In this document: positions 9,957-22,200 of the stretch, piece by piece | Numbering within the stretch: the stretch's first letter is position 1 | Layout of the letters: each line of letters begins with the position of its first letter | Assembly (NCBI GenBank): GCA_002633025.1 | Contig: NMRB01000702.1 | Coordinates: 217,509 to 281,508 of the forward strand | Origin: Notospermus geniculatus | Taxonomy: Eukaryota; Nemertea; Pilidiophora; Heteronemertea; Lineidae | Direction: 5' to 3' | Length of the DNA stretch: 64,000 nucleotides | Program-made: the position numbers and the translations under genes | The notes under the pieces: generated by a model | Seen by the model: the letters and a program-made list of their open reading frames with translations, nothing else | What the model was told of the DNA's origin: nothing | Database searches by the model: none

Positions 9957-10853
9957 CTGAGCAGCTCAAATACAGCGAAATTGGATTTCCCTCAGTTAGC
10001 CTATAAAGATGAGGCTACGTTTCTATCACGTCGAAGTGTGGAATAAGAGTAAGGGCAAGGCCAGTCGGTAGGGCGCCTGTTTTTATTTCATGATTTAGGT
10101 CTTTGGGTCGATTACAGGAAACCGTTTCTCCGAGATAAAGTCATTCGTTGGACTTCGCAGGAAACATCGCGATCTCCGTTTTCAGACGTGAGGGCATACA
10201 AGTACCGGTCGGACTGGATTTTGCGCAACCGTTGCGGTGCAATGAGGAAAATGTGCGATGAAAAGAATCGGCGACGTCGGCTTTGATCCAATCAGAATAA
10301 CAACAGAATCGCTATCAACATTCGATTTAACTGATTTATTGCCTATAAAGCCTCTATTGCAACAGCTCCTAAACATTAACCACAAGATGAAAGACACAGC
10401 AGTGTCAACAAGAAACAGACCCCCCCCCCCCATTAAATTTCACCCCATCAAGTTTGCCAAAAGAGGGTGTCTACCCCCGTGGAGCACCAAATTTAAGACC
10501 TTTTTGAGACCAAGTATTGGCAAAATTTAAGACCAATTTTCTTCTAAATGAAGCACCAAAACATATCCCTGGGGGATGCCAGGCAGTGTAGGGGAAGACT
10601 TATTTTCATCTTTTCCCATTATCTGTTAATTTGGTACAGGTATTCACTTGAATGCAGGCTGGCCCAAGTAAAAGCTAGGCCTACACAAGCATCGGTAGAA
10701 AAAACACTGATAACTTTTTTTCCAAAATTGTCTTGAAGTCAAAATTAAGACTTTCCAAAATTGTCTTGAAGTCAAAATTAAGACCTTTTTAACATCTTCT
10801 TACACAAATTTTCAAATTTAAGACTTTTTAAGGCCTTGAAAATGGAAGTTCCA

Positions 10854-11694
10854 AATTTAAGACTTTTTAAGATTTGTAGACACCCTGCAAAAACAATGCC
10901 GAGACACAGTATAAACAAGCCAATAAAATAAAGAAAATTGCATTCTCCAGGGCAGCACATTCCCTCAAATTTAAATATTATCTACATCTCTATACATACA
11001 CAAATGTACATGTATACCTACAAGTAGGCTACAAGAATGAAACCCAGAAAAAGCCTGTAACTACATGTAAGTGTCGTGTACCACACCCATCACAAACAGA
11101 TGTGAACTACAGCCACCAACCGGCACCATCCTCTTAAAGGGTTAAAACTACATGTACCTATGTAAATTTTTACAGGGCTGTTCAACAAATAATCTACCCC
11201 ACCCAGTGAAGGTATGATGGGCTACTTTGTCAGAGCATAATACCACCTAATAATAATAATACTGCCTACTGNAATTTAAGACTTTTTAAGATTTGTAGAC
11301 ACCCTGCAAAAACAATGCCCAGACACAGTATAAACAAGCCAATAAAATAAAGAAAATCGCATTCTCCAGGGCAGCACATTCCCTCAAATTTAAATATTAT
11401 CTACATCTCTATACATACACAAATGTACATGTATATCAACAAGTAGGCTACAAGAATGAAACCCAGAAAAAGCCTGTAACTACATGTAAGTGTCGTGTAC
11501 CACACCCATCACAAACAGATGTGAACTACAGCCACCAATCGGCACCATCCTCTTAAAGGGAGTCCAGGGTTAAAACTACATGTACCTATGTAAATTTACA
11601 GGGCTGTTCAACAAATTATCTACCCCACCCAGTGAAGGTATGATGGGCTACTTTGTCAGAGCATAATACTACCTAATAATAATACTGCCTAATG
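10854..11694. repeat. 418-bp direct duplication joined by one N
   Basis: 10854-11271 recurs at 11273-11694 with few differences, and the single N at 11272 is exactly at the join. This looks like two unmerged contig ends or alleles. Confidence 0.5.
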
Positions 11695-11901
11695 GCAGTA
11701 CTTTTCTGAAAATAGTGATATGTGGTGTAGATGGAGCTTATTCATGAAGGAACCAAAGTTGAATTGTTCATTCTCCGTTCACTATGCTGAAAGAGGGCGA
11801 CATTCTTTATAAGCAACATTCAACAATTCAACTAATTAATTCATACATTAAATTGTATTCATAAAATCAATTGGCAAAACTGTACTCATAAAATCAATTG
11901 G

Positions 11902-12946
11902 AATGAAATGGTCCATGGACCATGTGCTCACCTGGTTGGAGATGATAGTGTTGTAACAGATGAAGCTACATATCACTCATGAGCAATTTGGGTCAAGTCA
12001 TTCCCGAGTTACAGGACTTTGATGATTTTTGGGTTATGCCACCTTGCAGCAATATTGGGTGTCAGATCAGGCCAAAACTTCACATGCACATAAAGGTCAT
12101 CTAGATGGAGCCATGTATCGAATTTGAGCAGTCCAGGTCAAGTCATTCTTGAGTTATAGGACTTTGATGATTTTTGGGTTATGCTACCTGGTGGCCATAT
12201 TGGAAGTCAAATTATCCGGTAGGCCAAAATTTGATGTGCACATAAAGGTCATCTAGAGAGAGGTACATATCATGTTTGAGCAATCCAGGTCAAGCCGTTC
12301 CTGAGTTATATATAGCACTTAGATGATTTTCTGGTTATGCCACCTGGTGGCCATATTTGATGTCCGATCGGGCCGAAAACTTTATATGCACATATAGATT
12401 ATCTAGAGGGAGCCAAGTATCGAATTGGAGCAGTCTAGGTCAAGTCATTCCTGAGTTACAGCACTTTGATGATTTTCGGGTTATGCCACCTGGCGGCCAT
12501 ATTGGAAGTCAAATCAGGCTGAAATTTGACTTGCACGTAAACGTCATCTAGAGGGAGGTACATATCATGTTTGAGCTCTCTGGGTCAAGCCGTTCCTGAG
12601 TTATAGCACTTAGATGATTTTCAGGTTATGCCATCTGGTGGCCATATTGGATGTCCAATTGCACCAAAACTCAGTATTTTTGAAGGTACGGTACCCCTCG
12701 AATACATGTTTATGCAAGATATGAACTTGCTCAGTGAAATAATGGCGAACTGTGGCAGGTTCGTTACTTTTGTACAACTTTGATCTCCGTGACACAGGGG
12801 TATGAGAAATTGCAGATTTCATTCAAAATGAAGAATAAAAATCTCTTGACGTGCGCGGAAACCAGAAATAAAACATTTATTTTTTTTCCTAACGGACAAC
12901 GACGACGGACATCGCAGGACGACAAAAGCTCACGGGTGAGCTAAAA
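11902..12946 (+). mobile_element. ~1-kb element of ~115-bp units, copy 1
   Basis: Begins ATGAAATGGTCCATGGACCA and ends with the hairpin AGCTCACGGGTGAGCT followed by A residues. The interior has degenerate ~115-bp units with GTCATTCCTGAGTTA, GCCACCTGGTGGCCATATTGG and AAAGGTCATCTAGAGGGAG. Other copies: 23120, 40962 and 43706. Confidence 0.5.
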
Positions 12947-13390
12947 TTGTACTCATAAAATCAATTGGCAAAATCGAACAAATAAAATAGTCATGTACAG
13001 TTTAAAATACCATAATTTTCAAAATCGTTTTGAAAAGACACCATGAATTTTTCTTTTACAGAAGCTTTTTCAGAATGTCACACTATCTTTTTCCATAAAT
13101 TCCATCCATGTCCTAATTTTTGCCAAAAAATGCTGATAAACTGGTTACACTATGCAATTAATGAAACTATGAAATAGATGCAACTGATGTAATAATGAAA
13201 CAGTGATATTGATAAGATAATGATTATTTCTTACAAACGATAATTACGGGACAAGTGCAATATGAACATGATGAAAGAGTGTGGGAGGCCTGGGTCAGTA
13301 GCTACAGTAGTATTAAAACTCCTGCTGAAAAAGTGGGGAACAGTCACACTTTTCGTTCATGCCAAATTCTAAGGGCCTCCCCACACACTA

Positions 13391-14410
13391 AGCCAAAATA
13401 CATTCCTTGCATTCTGTAATGTATGGTTTGCAATAAATGCATGTTTTTTTACGTTAACTCAAAGCCTCACTCAGTGAAATATGGACTGGATGGTTAAGCA
13501 GGGAGGTTTTGTTCTTTGTCTAGACTGTCCAAATATGCATTAAACCTGCCCCGAACATGCATCATTACTGCCGACCTGTGCACAATCCGTGCATCTATCC
13601 AATGCATACTTGCTGCAATATGCATCATTGATGCCTCAATGTACGTATTCAGGTGCATATTTCATGCATCATGCATCAAATACGAAGGGAATAAGAGTTT
13701 TTGGGTGATTTTGGCAAACCTTTGTACAGCACTGTACCCGATGACTCAGATTTGGTGAACATTACACCATCAATTCCGGTGAAATTGCACATCTCATAGT
13801 AATGCATTTAGCTACCTGGTAGCCATACTAGGAACTAAATTGTGTCCAAAAATCAAACTGGGTCTTGCTCTTCACCCCCTGCACCAAACGATGACAAGAG
13901 ATTCATCACCAGTTTGCAGACGTACATGTACGGACACATACAGTACAGGTCACAATTGACATCCCTACGGCTTCGCGTAAGTTACTCGTATGTTACGCGT
14001 AACTCACGGCTTTGGTTTCGCGTAACTCACTGTGTAACTCGCCAAAATCACGTAACTTGCCTCGTAAATCACTGCGTAGCTAGCGAAATTCACTTAACTC
14101 ACCGCGTAACTCACTTCGTAAGTTACGCGTAACATAGCTCGTGAGTTTTACGCGAATTTAGGGATGTCAATTGTGACCTGTACTGTACATTGAAATATGG
14201 ACAGACACATGACACAGACAGACCACCACCCACTCACCGACACCAACTAAAAGCAACCTAAAGATTGGTTTGATATGTGTGGTTCACATTGCATGAGCTG
14301 ACAAAAAGCTTCATACTGTATCATCAACAGGGGACTTCACCACAATAATCAATTGCGTGGGTACTGCTGGCCTTCGCTACGGCCCTCAGGCCTTCGCCCT
14401 GTTCAACAGG
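13391..14410 (+). repeat. ~1-kb tandem duplication, copy 1
   Basis: Begins AGCCAAAATACATTCCTTGC and ends CGCCCTGTTCAACAGG. Copy 2 starts 1111 bases later. It contains an inverted-repeat element at 13938-14191. Confidence 0.5.
13938..14191. mobile_element. MITE with CGTAACTCAC words, copy 1
   Basis: Ends ACAGTACAGGTCACAATTGA and its complement. The interior is reiterated CGTAACTCAC/GTTACGCG. Other copies: 15007-15260 and 28947-29213. Confidence 0.5.
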
Positions 14411-14501
14411 TCTAAAGGGTTTCTAGTGTGACCTCTTATTCCGAATCAAGGCGTTAGTACGGTTTAAGTCCGGATTAAACTGCTAGTGTGAACGCAGCTT
14501 T

Positions 14502-15479
14502 AGCCAAAATACATTCCTTGCATTCTGTAATGTATGGTTTGCAATAAATGCATGTTTTTTTACATTAACTCAAAGCCTCACTCAGTGAAATACGGACTGG
14601 ATGGTTAAGCAGGGAGGTTTTGTTCTTTGTCTAGACTGTCCAAATATGCATTAAACCTGCCCCGAACATGCATCATTACTGCCGACCTGTGCACAATCCG
14701 TGCATCTATCCAATGCATACTTGCTGCAATATGCATCATTGATGCCTCAATGTATGTATTCAGGTGCATATTTCATGCATCAAATACGAAGGGAATAAGA
14801 GTTTTTGGGTGATTTTGGCAAACCTTTGTACAGCACTGTACCCGATGACTCAGATTTGGTGAACATAGTAATGCATTTAGCCACCTGGTAGCCATACTAG
14901 GAACTAAATTGTGTCCAAAAATCAAACTGGGTCTTGCTCTTCACCCCCTGCACCAAACGATGACAAGAGATTCATCACCAGTTTGCAGACGTACATGTAC
15001 GGACACATACAGTACAGGTCACAATTGGCATCCCTACGGCTTCGCGTAAGTTACTCATATGTTACGCGTAACTCACGGCTTTGGTTTCGCGTAACTCACT
15101 GTGTAACTCGCCAAAATCACGTAACTTGCCTCGTAAATCACTGCGTAGCTAGCGAAATTCACTTAACTCACCGCGTAACTCACCTCGTAAGTTACGCGTA
15201 ACATAGCTCGTGAGTTTTACGCGAATTTAGGGATGTCAATTGTGACCTGTACTGTACATTGAAATATGGACAGACACATGACACAGACAGACCACCACCC
15301 ACTCACCGATACCAACTAAAAGCAACCTAAAGATTGGTTTGATATGTGTGGTTCACATTGCATGAGCTGACAAAAAGCTTCATACTATATCATCAACAGG
15401 GGACTTCACCACAATAATCAATTGCGTGGGTACTGCTGGCCTTCGCTACGGCCCTCAGGCCTTCGCCCTGTTCAACAGG
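14502..15479 (+). repeat. ~1-kb tandem duplication, copy 2
   Basis: Near-identical to 13391-14410, but lacks two short segments (about 7 bases near the TTTCATGCATCA run and about 33 bases near ATTACACCATCAATTCC). A 91-base spacer separates the copies. Confidence 0.5.
15007..15260. mobile_element. MITE with CGTAACTCAC words, copy 2
   Basis: Duplicated together with the tandem block that carries it. Confidence 0.5.
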
Positions 15480-15655
15480 AGCAGTTAGCCACACGTATTG
15501 CCAAAAGATAGCAGCAAAGTTCTAGCGGACCACATACAGGAAAATCCACGTGACTGGTGCTCGATCAAGAATGAATGCGTCCGCTACATGCATTGAATTG
15601 GGCCGTAGTGACACCTATTGGTCAACTCACTGCCCGCTCCTATTGGTGTAAACGG
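15480..15655 (-). repeat. dispersed repeat, inverted copy of 58100-58265
   Basis: Shares TTGGGCCGTAGTGACACCTA and AATCCACGTGA words with 58100-58265 in opposite orientation. Confidence 0.5.
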
Positions 15656-16166
15656 CGTGCAGTTCAGAGATCAACTCAACACTGCCAAAACTCATTCAAA
15701 ACATTCTTTGTATAGTCATATCAGGAGGTGAGGCCTAGCACTGGCATAAATATTGCGGGAAGGGCGCTTAGAAAAATGAACCGGGAGTATCTAAATTTTT
15801 ACAGTATGACTACGTAACTTTTCCCGGACAGAGATGGAAATCTCAAGAAATTCTACACGCATGACTTAACAGTAATGAGAAGTCCCCAAGTTAAGTACTT
15901 AGCACCGAGAAATGTTGATAGTTTCGATATACATATATTGGGGGAAAGTAGGCTAACACCACCAACAGTCAAGTTTTTTTTTCAGGGAGACAATGCTTGC
16001 AATGCAATGGCATCATTTTTTAGCATAGGATTTATTATCCTCAAAAATAATCAGTCAGTCCCTGAAAGTGAGCCATTATCCCTACTGAATGTAAAATGAA
16101 AACATCTGAAAAATCGATTGCCATTGGCGGTTATAATTTCTCTGTCTTGATCATTCCATCAGGTGA

Positions 16167-16278
16167 CTAGCCCTCCCTGCACTCCTGACCGTGGACAGCA
16201 TCCAAACCAGCTACTTGCTGCTTGATATGTTCAACCTCAGCTGCTTCTTTATTCTTGTTCCTCTCTTCGAAATGAAGT
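16167..16278 (-). CDS. PCYT2: PCYT2 exon 15 (C-terminus)
   Basis: 112 bases after CCACAG, LHFEERNKNKEAAEVEHIKQ and a short tail to TAG at 16169-16167. The charged helix after HR-LHFEERN is typical of the PCYT2 C-terminus. The frame fits only if the shift in the preceding exon is accepted. Confidence 0.5.
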
Positions 16279-19200
16279 CTGTGGAAAGAAATCTACCGAT
16301 TGGAATCCAGGCGGAGAATGGACCACTGCGATGATGCTTACGAAATATTTAGGGGCGGATCCAGGATCTGGGGAAAAAGGGGGCGCCCTGTGCTAGGAAT
16401 ATTGAAATTGCGACAAATTCCAGAATTTCACGGTCGATTTTACAGATTTTGGCCAAAAGGGAGGTGCGTGCCTAGGGCGACCCCTCTGGATCCGTGCCTG
16501 ATCTCAGGGCTGTCAGAGTTTTGCATTGGAAATATCGACGACTTACTGTGAGCTTTTGTATTTTGAGCCACAGTCAGACTGACTCTTCCTGTGTAGACAG
16601 GGCGACTCTTTTCCCCGGGCACTCTGGTTTCCTTCTGCTGTACATTGAGTTTGCCTGACGCGCCCATAGCGCAACCCTTTATTTGGCACTTGGCTCTCAA
16701 TTCAATTCGACATAATGCAAAGATCAGGGCTGGGAAATGTGCCAACCAACAATGAGGTCAACTGCCATTCGGAACTTCCGAAGGCAACTGCTCGGCAATT
16801 TCCGTAGATACTCGCATTTCCCCTCGGACACAATTCCAAGGCAGCCATCTTGAACGCGCAACGATCACTGCCTGTTTGTGAGAATTCAGATGCGGTCGCC
16901 TCATCACACCTGCGCATGAACTAAATAGGTCGCATAAAAACGTTGCATTATTGATCAATAATTGGCAGAATGGGTGAGATACCGGTAAGTTTATATATAA
17001 TATGCCTCAACTTATCGAGCAAGTATGGTTGAACATCTTAACGGGCCAAAATTCGGCGAAAATAGTTCCACGGCCGTCACGTGGGTTTGATGATAAACAA
17101 CATGGCTGCCTTGGACTTGTGTCCGAGGTGAAATGCGCCGCCCAGTGACAGATAGCAGTTCGCCTCAGGTCGTTCCGAATGTTCAACTGCATGAGTAAAG
17201 TCTGGCGCAGCCTTCGCGCGACCCAAAGGAATGCGGAAGTAGGCTTACCACAAACCACAGGCTGACCACAAATCTTATTCAACACGACTTTTGAATAACC
17301 GATTGGACAGCGTGATCAAATTATACTCTGCTCCACTTTTACACGCAAAACGAAAATTACAGGCGGCATATCTCTCATGAGTCCTTTACTAGTGTGTAAA
17401 CGCTGTAGAATGGCTGTGGAATGTATGAATTGCGAATAGACCGTAATACTGCCTAGTCATGTGCAGGCGATCGTCGTTGGTAACATGGGATAGATGGCGT
17501 GTAGGTAGCCACAAGCTGTTGTCAGATTTCGTATTTCCGCATTCCATTGGGTCGGGCGAAGGCTGCGCCGGACTATCCTGGGGCGAATTTCATTTTTAAT
17601 TTGCATACACAAACAAATGGGCACTAAGGCCACACCGGTTTAATTCCTTGGAGATCCCTTCCTCCGATGGAAATTTCCCTTATCCGGCCATTCAAGGAAT
17701 TAAATTGATTTGGCCTTACCTGTGTTTAACAATGCGCTGGATGATATCATTGGTTGATAGGGTTTATTCTTGCTGTCTATCACCCGAAAAATTCCCATTT
17801 TCCTTGCATCCTTCAAGGGAAAAAAATTTGTTTGAAAACTACGTTGTTAGTGCATTTCATTAAGAGGAAAGAGATTCATATTTGCTGCCCTTTCCCATGT
17901 CATCGCACAACGTCATCAGCGCTCCCAGCGTTTGTAGTCTGTTCAGTATTAAGAATATGCATTCTCTGTGGACTGAGTTATTGGTGCAATGTCGGACGCG
18001 GTGGCATAAAAATGGCTTTAAATCTGGGCCTGTGGCATTTTATTTTCTGATAAATCATGCCGGGAAGGTGTAAAGGAAACAATCACAGAAGAAGACTGTG
18101 TAGTGTGACTTACTTCATAAGGGTCTTTGCCATTCTCCGGTAAGATAGGTGTGCTACCATGCACAACTGAATCAATCTGAAAAGGAAACAAAGTAACAGG
18201 TTAAAGCCAACTGATCGACCAGTCTAGGTGTCTGAATAGAAAATCAAATGCCGCCATCTTGACTCTATTACGGTCTCGCATGGGGAATTTATTGCATACT
18301 AAGAGCACATCTACACAACTGCTGTGGCTTCGCTGCCTTCGAATAGCATTTAGAAAATGGCCAACTGCAAATCTAGGCTTTCCTAGGGATGTAAGTCCTA
18401 AAAATATGAAATTTGTAATTTTGAAATTGCTAATAAAATCCACCACATGTCATCATTTGGGTCCAACATTTACTCAGTTGCTGGCGCCACCTCTGATACC
18501 ATTGCTGTAGGCCCTACTAACAGCAAGCTGCCTCTAGGGTCCCTTTAATTCAGTCCAACACTTTATGCATATCAACACTCTTTGGGTCAAATTCAAAAAG
18601 GGTAATTTAAGACTTAGATGCACTGGCATGTAACTTCGTCAAATGCATGGTGGAAGTGTGTGCATTTAGTGAAGTTACACGCGTCTAAGTCTAATCGCAC
18701 GATGATCACCCTTCATGAATACGACCTTTGTTTCTTTGTTCAGCATACCTTCAGCTGTGCCATGGTCAATTTGTTAAGGGTGTACGCAGCTCCGATAACC
18801 ACCTCAGACACATACTGAAAAACAATCAAGCTTGAAAAATGTACACTGCTGTAGTTTAGTTCCACTTTCAATTGATAGATGTCACTTCTCGAGTTTGAGA
18901 TACGGTACCTTGATATGAACTTGGATGGTGGGAAATCATCAGAACCAATCAGAATACGTGCTGTTACTCAAAAGGAGTAGACTGATTGGCTGATGGACAA
19001 GGATACACGTCTGTTTATTACGCATGCGGAAAGCACTCTGAGATTATCCTGGCGCGTCATTCACTGAATATTCACCAAGCTGCTGCAGTTATTAACCAGC
19101 TACATGTATAATTAAGAGTCGTCCTCATGCTCACACTACTCATGACTTGTAGCGGCTTTAATTTCAAAAGCTGGAAATAGGTGGCAGTTGAATTTTAGGA

Positions 19201-22200
19201 AAGATCTTTTCTTGACTGACCTTGATTGAAAGCACGCTCATAACTCGTTCATGGAGATTCATGATTGGGTGATTGGACCCCTTGTATTTGTTGACAACCT
19301 GTAAACGACAAGGGTTGATAGCTAAAATTTTTCAACAAACCAAAAAGGATAAGAGAATTCTGCTTGGATCAACAATGTTTTTTTTTTAAAAAATTATATT
19401 ATTCTTATTTCACACCCGAAAATGTATTGAAGTCTGAAGAAAATTCATCCAAGAATTGATGCTACTTGTACCTAATCGAGGTCCGTTTTCTGACATTTTG
19501 GGTGTCAGAGCCTAGGGACTGTAGCCTACCTGGTCAGTGTGTACTCCAACTATCAAATAATCACCCTGCTTTGCTGCTTCCTCAAGGAAATCCACATGGC
19601 CAGCATCTTGTTAGATGTCAAGGAATATTTGGCCAAACTTTACCATCACTCATGGGGACATCATGCTCGAAATCAGATCGAATTTCACCAGAACAAGTTA
19701 CAGCAGAACTTCCCTAGCGGACACGTCTGTCAGCAGGGCTGGGACACCTCTCTATTAAGGACACCAAAGTTCTGTTCCAAACTGGTCGTTTCTATTCATT
19801 TTGACCTCTGTAATCAGGACACCTCTTAATTCAGGAAAGCATCTGAGGTTCCACTGTACATAGTTTTTCAGTGATGAATAATTAAAGCCCCTCTGTATTC
19901 GATTTGAAAAACACGAATCGCCGCCGCGATTCTCAAAGATGGCCATGGAATTCTATCGTAATAACCAGATCTTCGTTAAAACCATTTCGTTATAAACAAG
20001 CATTTTTAATGCAATTTATATTACAAAAAAAACAGGGACTGCGAAATCATGCGTTACAGGCGAGTTTTCGTTAAAAGCCAAATCGTTATAACGGGGTTAG
20101 ACTGTACTGGGAGTGATAGGAAAGCTTGTCAGGGCAAGGTGTGGGCCACTTGGCCGTAGAACTAAACAAGTATGGGCAGATATGTGTCATTCGTCTCAGT
20201 GGAAGTGATAAGGAAACCAACAATGGTGAATTGTCCATTGAAAGACAAATATGACAAAAGGGTAAAAAGACACTACATGTAATTCAGCATGTCGACATGT
20301 ATTTCAGATACTAAAGAACTGTCTATAACTTGCAAACAAAAATTGGACTTCTTGTAAACAAGTTAGAAAGCACCTTAAGGCTGGGGGCTACCTATGCCGA
20401 CTTTATTGACGCTCTTTGAAAACAAGCGTCCTAACATATTCATGACAAAAAGTAACAAACTGATGTTAACGAAATGTTTTAGCTACAACCTTTAGGCTCC
20501 CGTTCTGTGAAAGAATTGTTCATTTTGACTAATTACGATGGAGTTAATTAAGTTATAACAGGTTGTCAAAATTTGAGTTCGCAAACAATTTTGCAGACTT
20601 GGGATGCGACACATCAGTTTCCCACATAGTCTGTAAGGTACAGGCCTGATGCCTGCAGGGCGTAACGATCCGTTTTTTACGAAAGTACTTTCCGTTTAAT
20701 TGGTATAAACTAATTAATGCCAAAAAAGGGCTCTATTTACAGTTTTTGAAATATTTCATATTCCCGACCAACTATTCAAAAAAGGCGATCGTGTTGCCCT
20801 AGAATGCACATATGGCAATAACATCCAAAAGAAATTTTTCAAATATATGCGTCCACAAATGAGAAAACTTGTTTTGCAAATTTGAAAAATTCCATACCAC
20901 TCGCCAGTTACTTCTTTGTTATGTAGATTTGCATAATTCGCGCCATTTGAGTAAACTCTGTTCGGCCACTTGTGACCAAAGCACCAGTGACAGAGCTGAA
21001 CAATACCCGCAGTGGACACAAAAGATTTAGGGTCGGCACGTACACTGAAGATTGGTTTTCGAAAACAGTATACCAGGGTGAGCGGATTTAATCTGAATGT
21101 GAATGACTGGTCGCACAAAGGCCAGTTCCGTGGATTGCCACTAGGGAATGAGCTCAGCTATAGGTAGCCCCCAACCTTAAAGATAATGTATCACGACTTC
21201 ATTGTTTACATTTAATGTTTGTAAACATGGATGTTTACATTATGTTATTTTGGACTTTTGGGACATGCCAACCCACCAAATTGAATATTTTCAGTATCAA
21301 CAGAATTTCTAGAGGGGCATGCCACCAACAAATTACTCATAAGACAAAGAAAGACTGGACATAAACAAACAAAATGTAAATAAACAATGATTTTCGTGGC
21401 CCGCGAAAATATCCGTGATATATTATCTTTAAGAATTTCCAAAAGTCATTGAACCCATTTTTCCTGGCCAGTCATGCATGCAGCTATTGCTAAAAACAGA
21501 TAAGACACATCAAATTTTTCTCAAAAATCTTTTCACCCAACCTTTCTTGGGACATGAAAATGAGGTCAAAAGGATACGTAATAAGTCAAAGGCCCCAGCA
21601 GTGTAGACGATTTTATCACCCTTCTTTGGCTCCACTCCATTTGAAAACTGGTATATTTGGTTAGAAGTTGGAATAAAATGTGTGACAGTTGTGAACGGGC
21701 TTTTGGCATCTGGACCCTGAAATGACAGAGAAAACAATGGGGAACCCGCATGACTGCAGATGGCGCAGTCAGTACAAGACCCGAATGACGTACTGACGTC
21801 ACTTTTTCCGCTGTTGACGTCGTGCCGTCAAAGCATGTGTACATTTTTCTACACAATTTTCCATGGAAATTTCCCCAAAAGACGTTGTCAATATTGGCAT
21901 CCTGTGGCATTTCTGACGAAACAAAGCAGTAATATATGGAGAACTTTGACCATGAAAGAGGGCAGTGTAATTTAATCGAAAGTGAACCAAATAGAGTGGT
22001 TTATTTTGGGACAAGAAGTAAATGGAAATACTGTTAGAAAATAGGACTTCCGGGTCTTACAGTGACAGGGCCACGTCATGGCGTAGTTACGCAACCACCT
22101 CATTGTCACACCATTCGTCCCACTTCCATATTACGCGCGACTCCGACAGTTTTTCGGACTATCGCAAATTTTGTATTTGTGACCTTCCACAGCAAAACCA

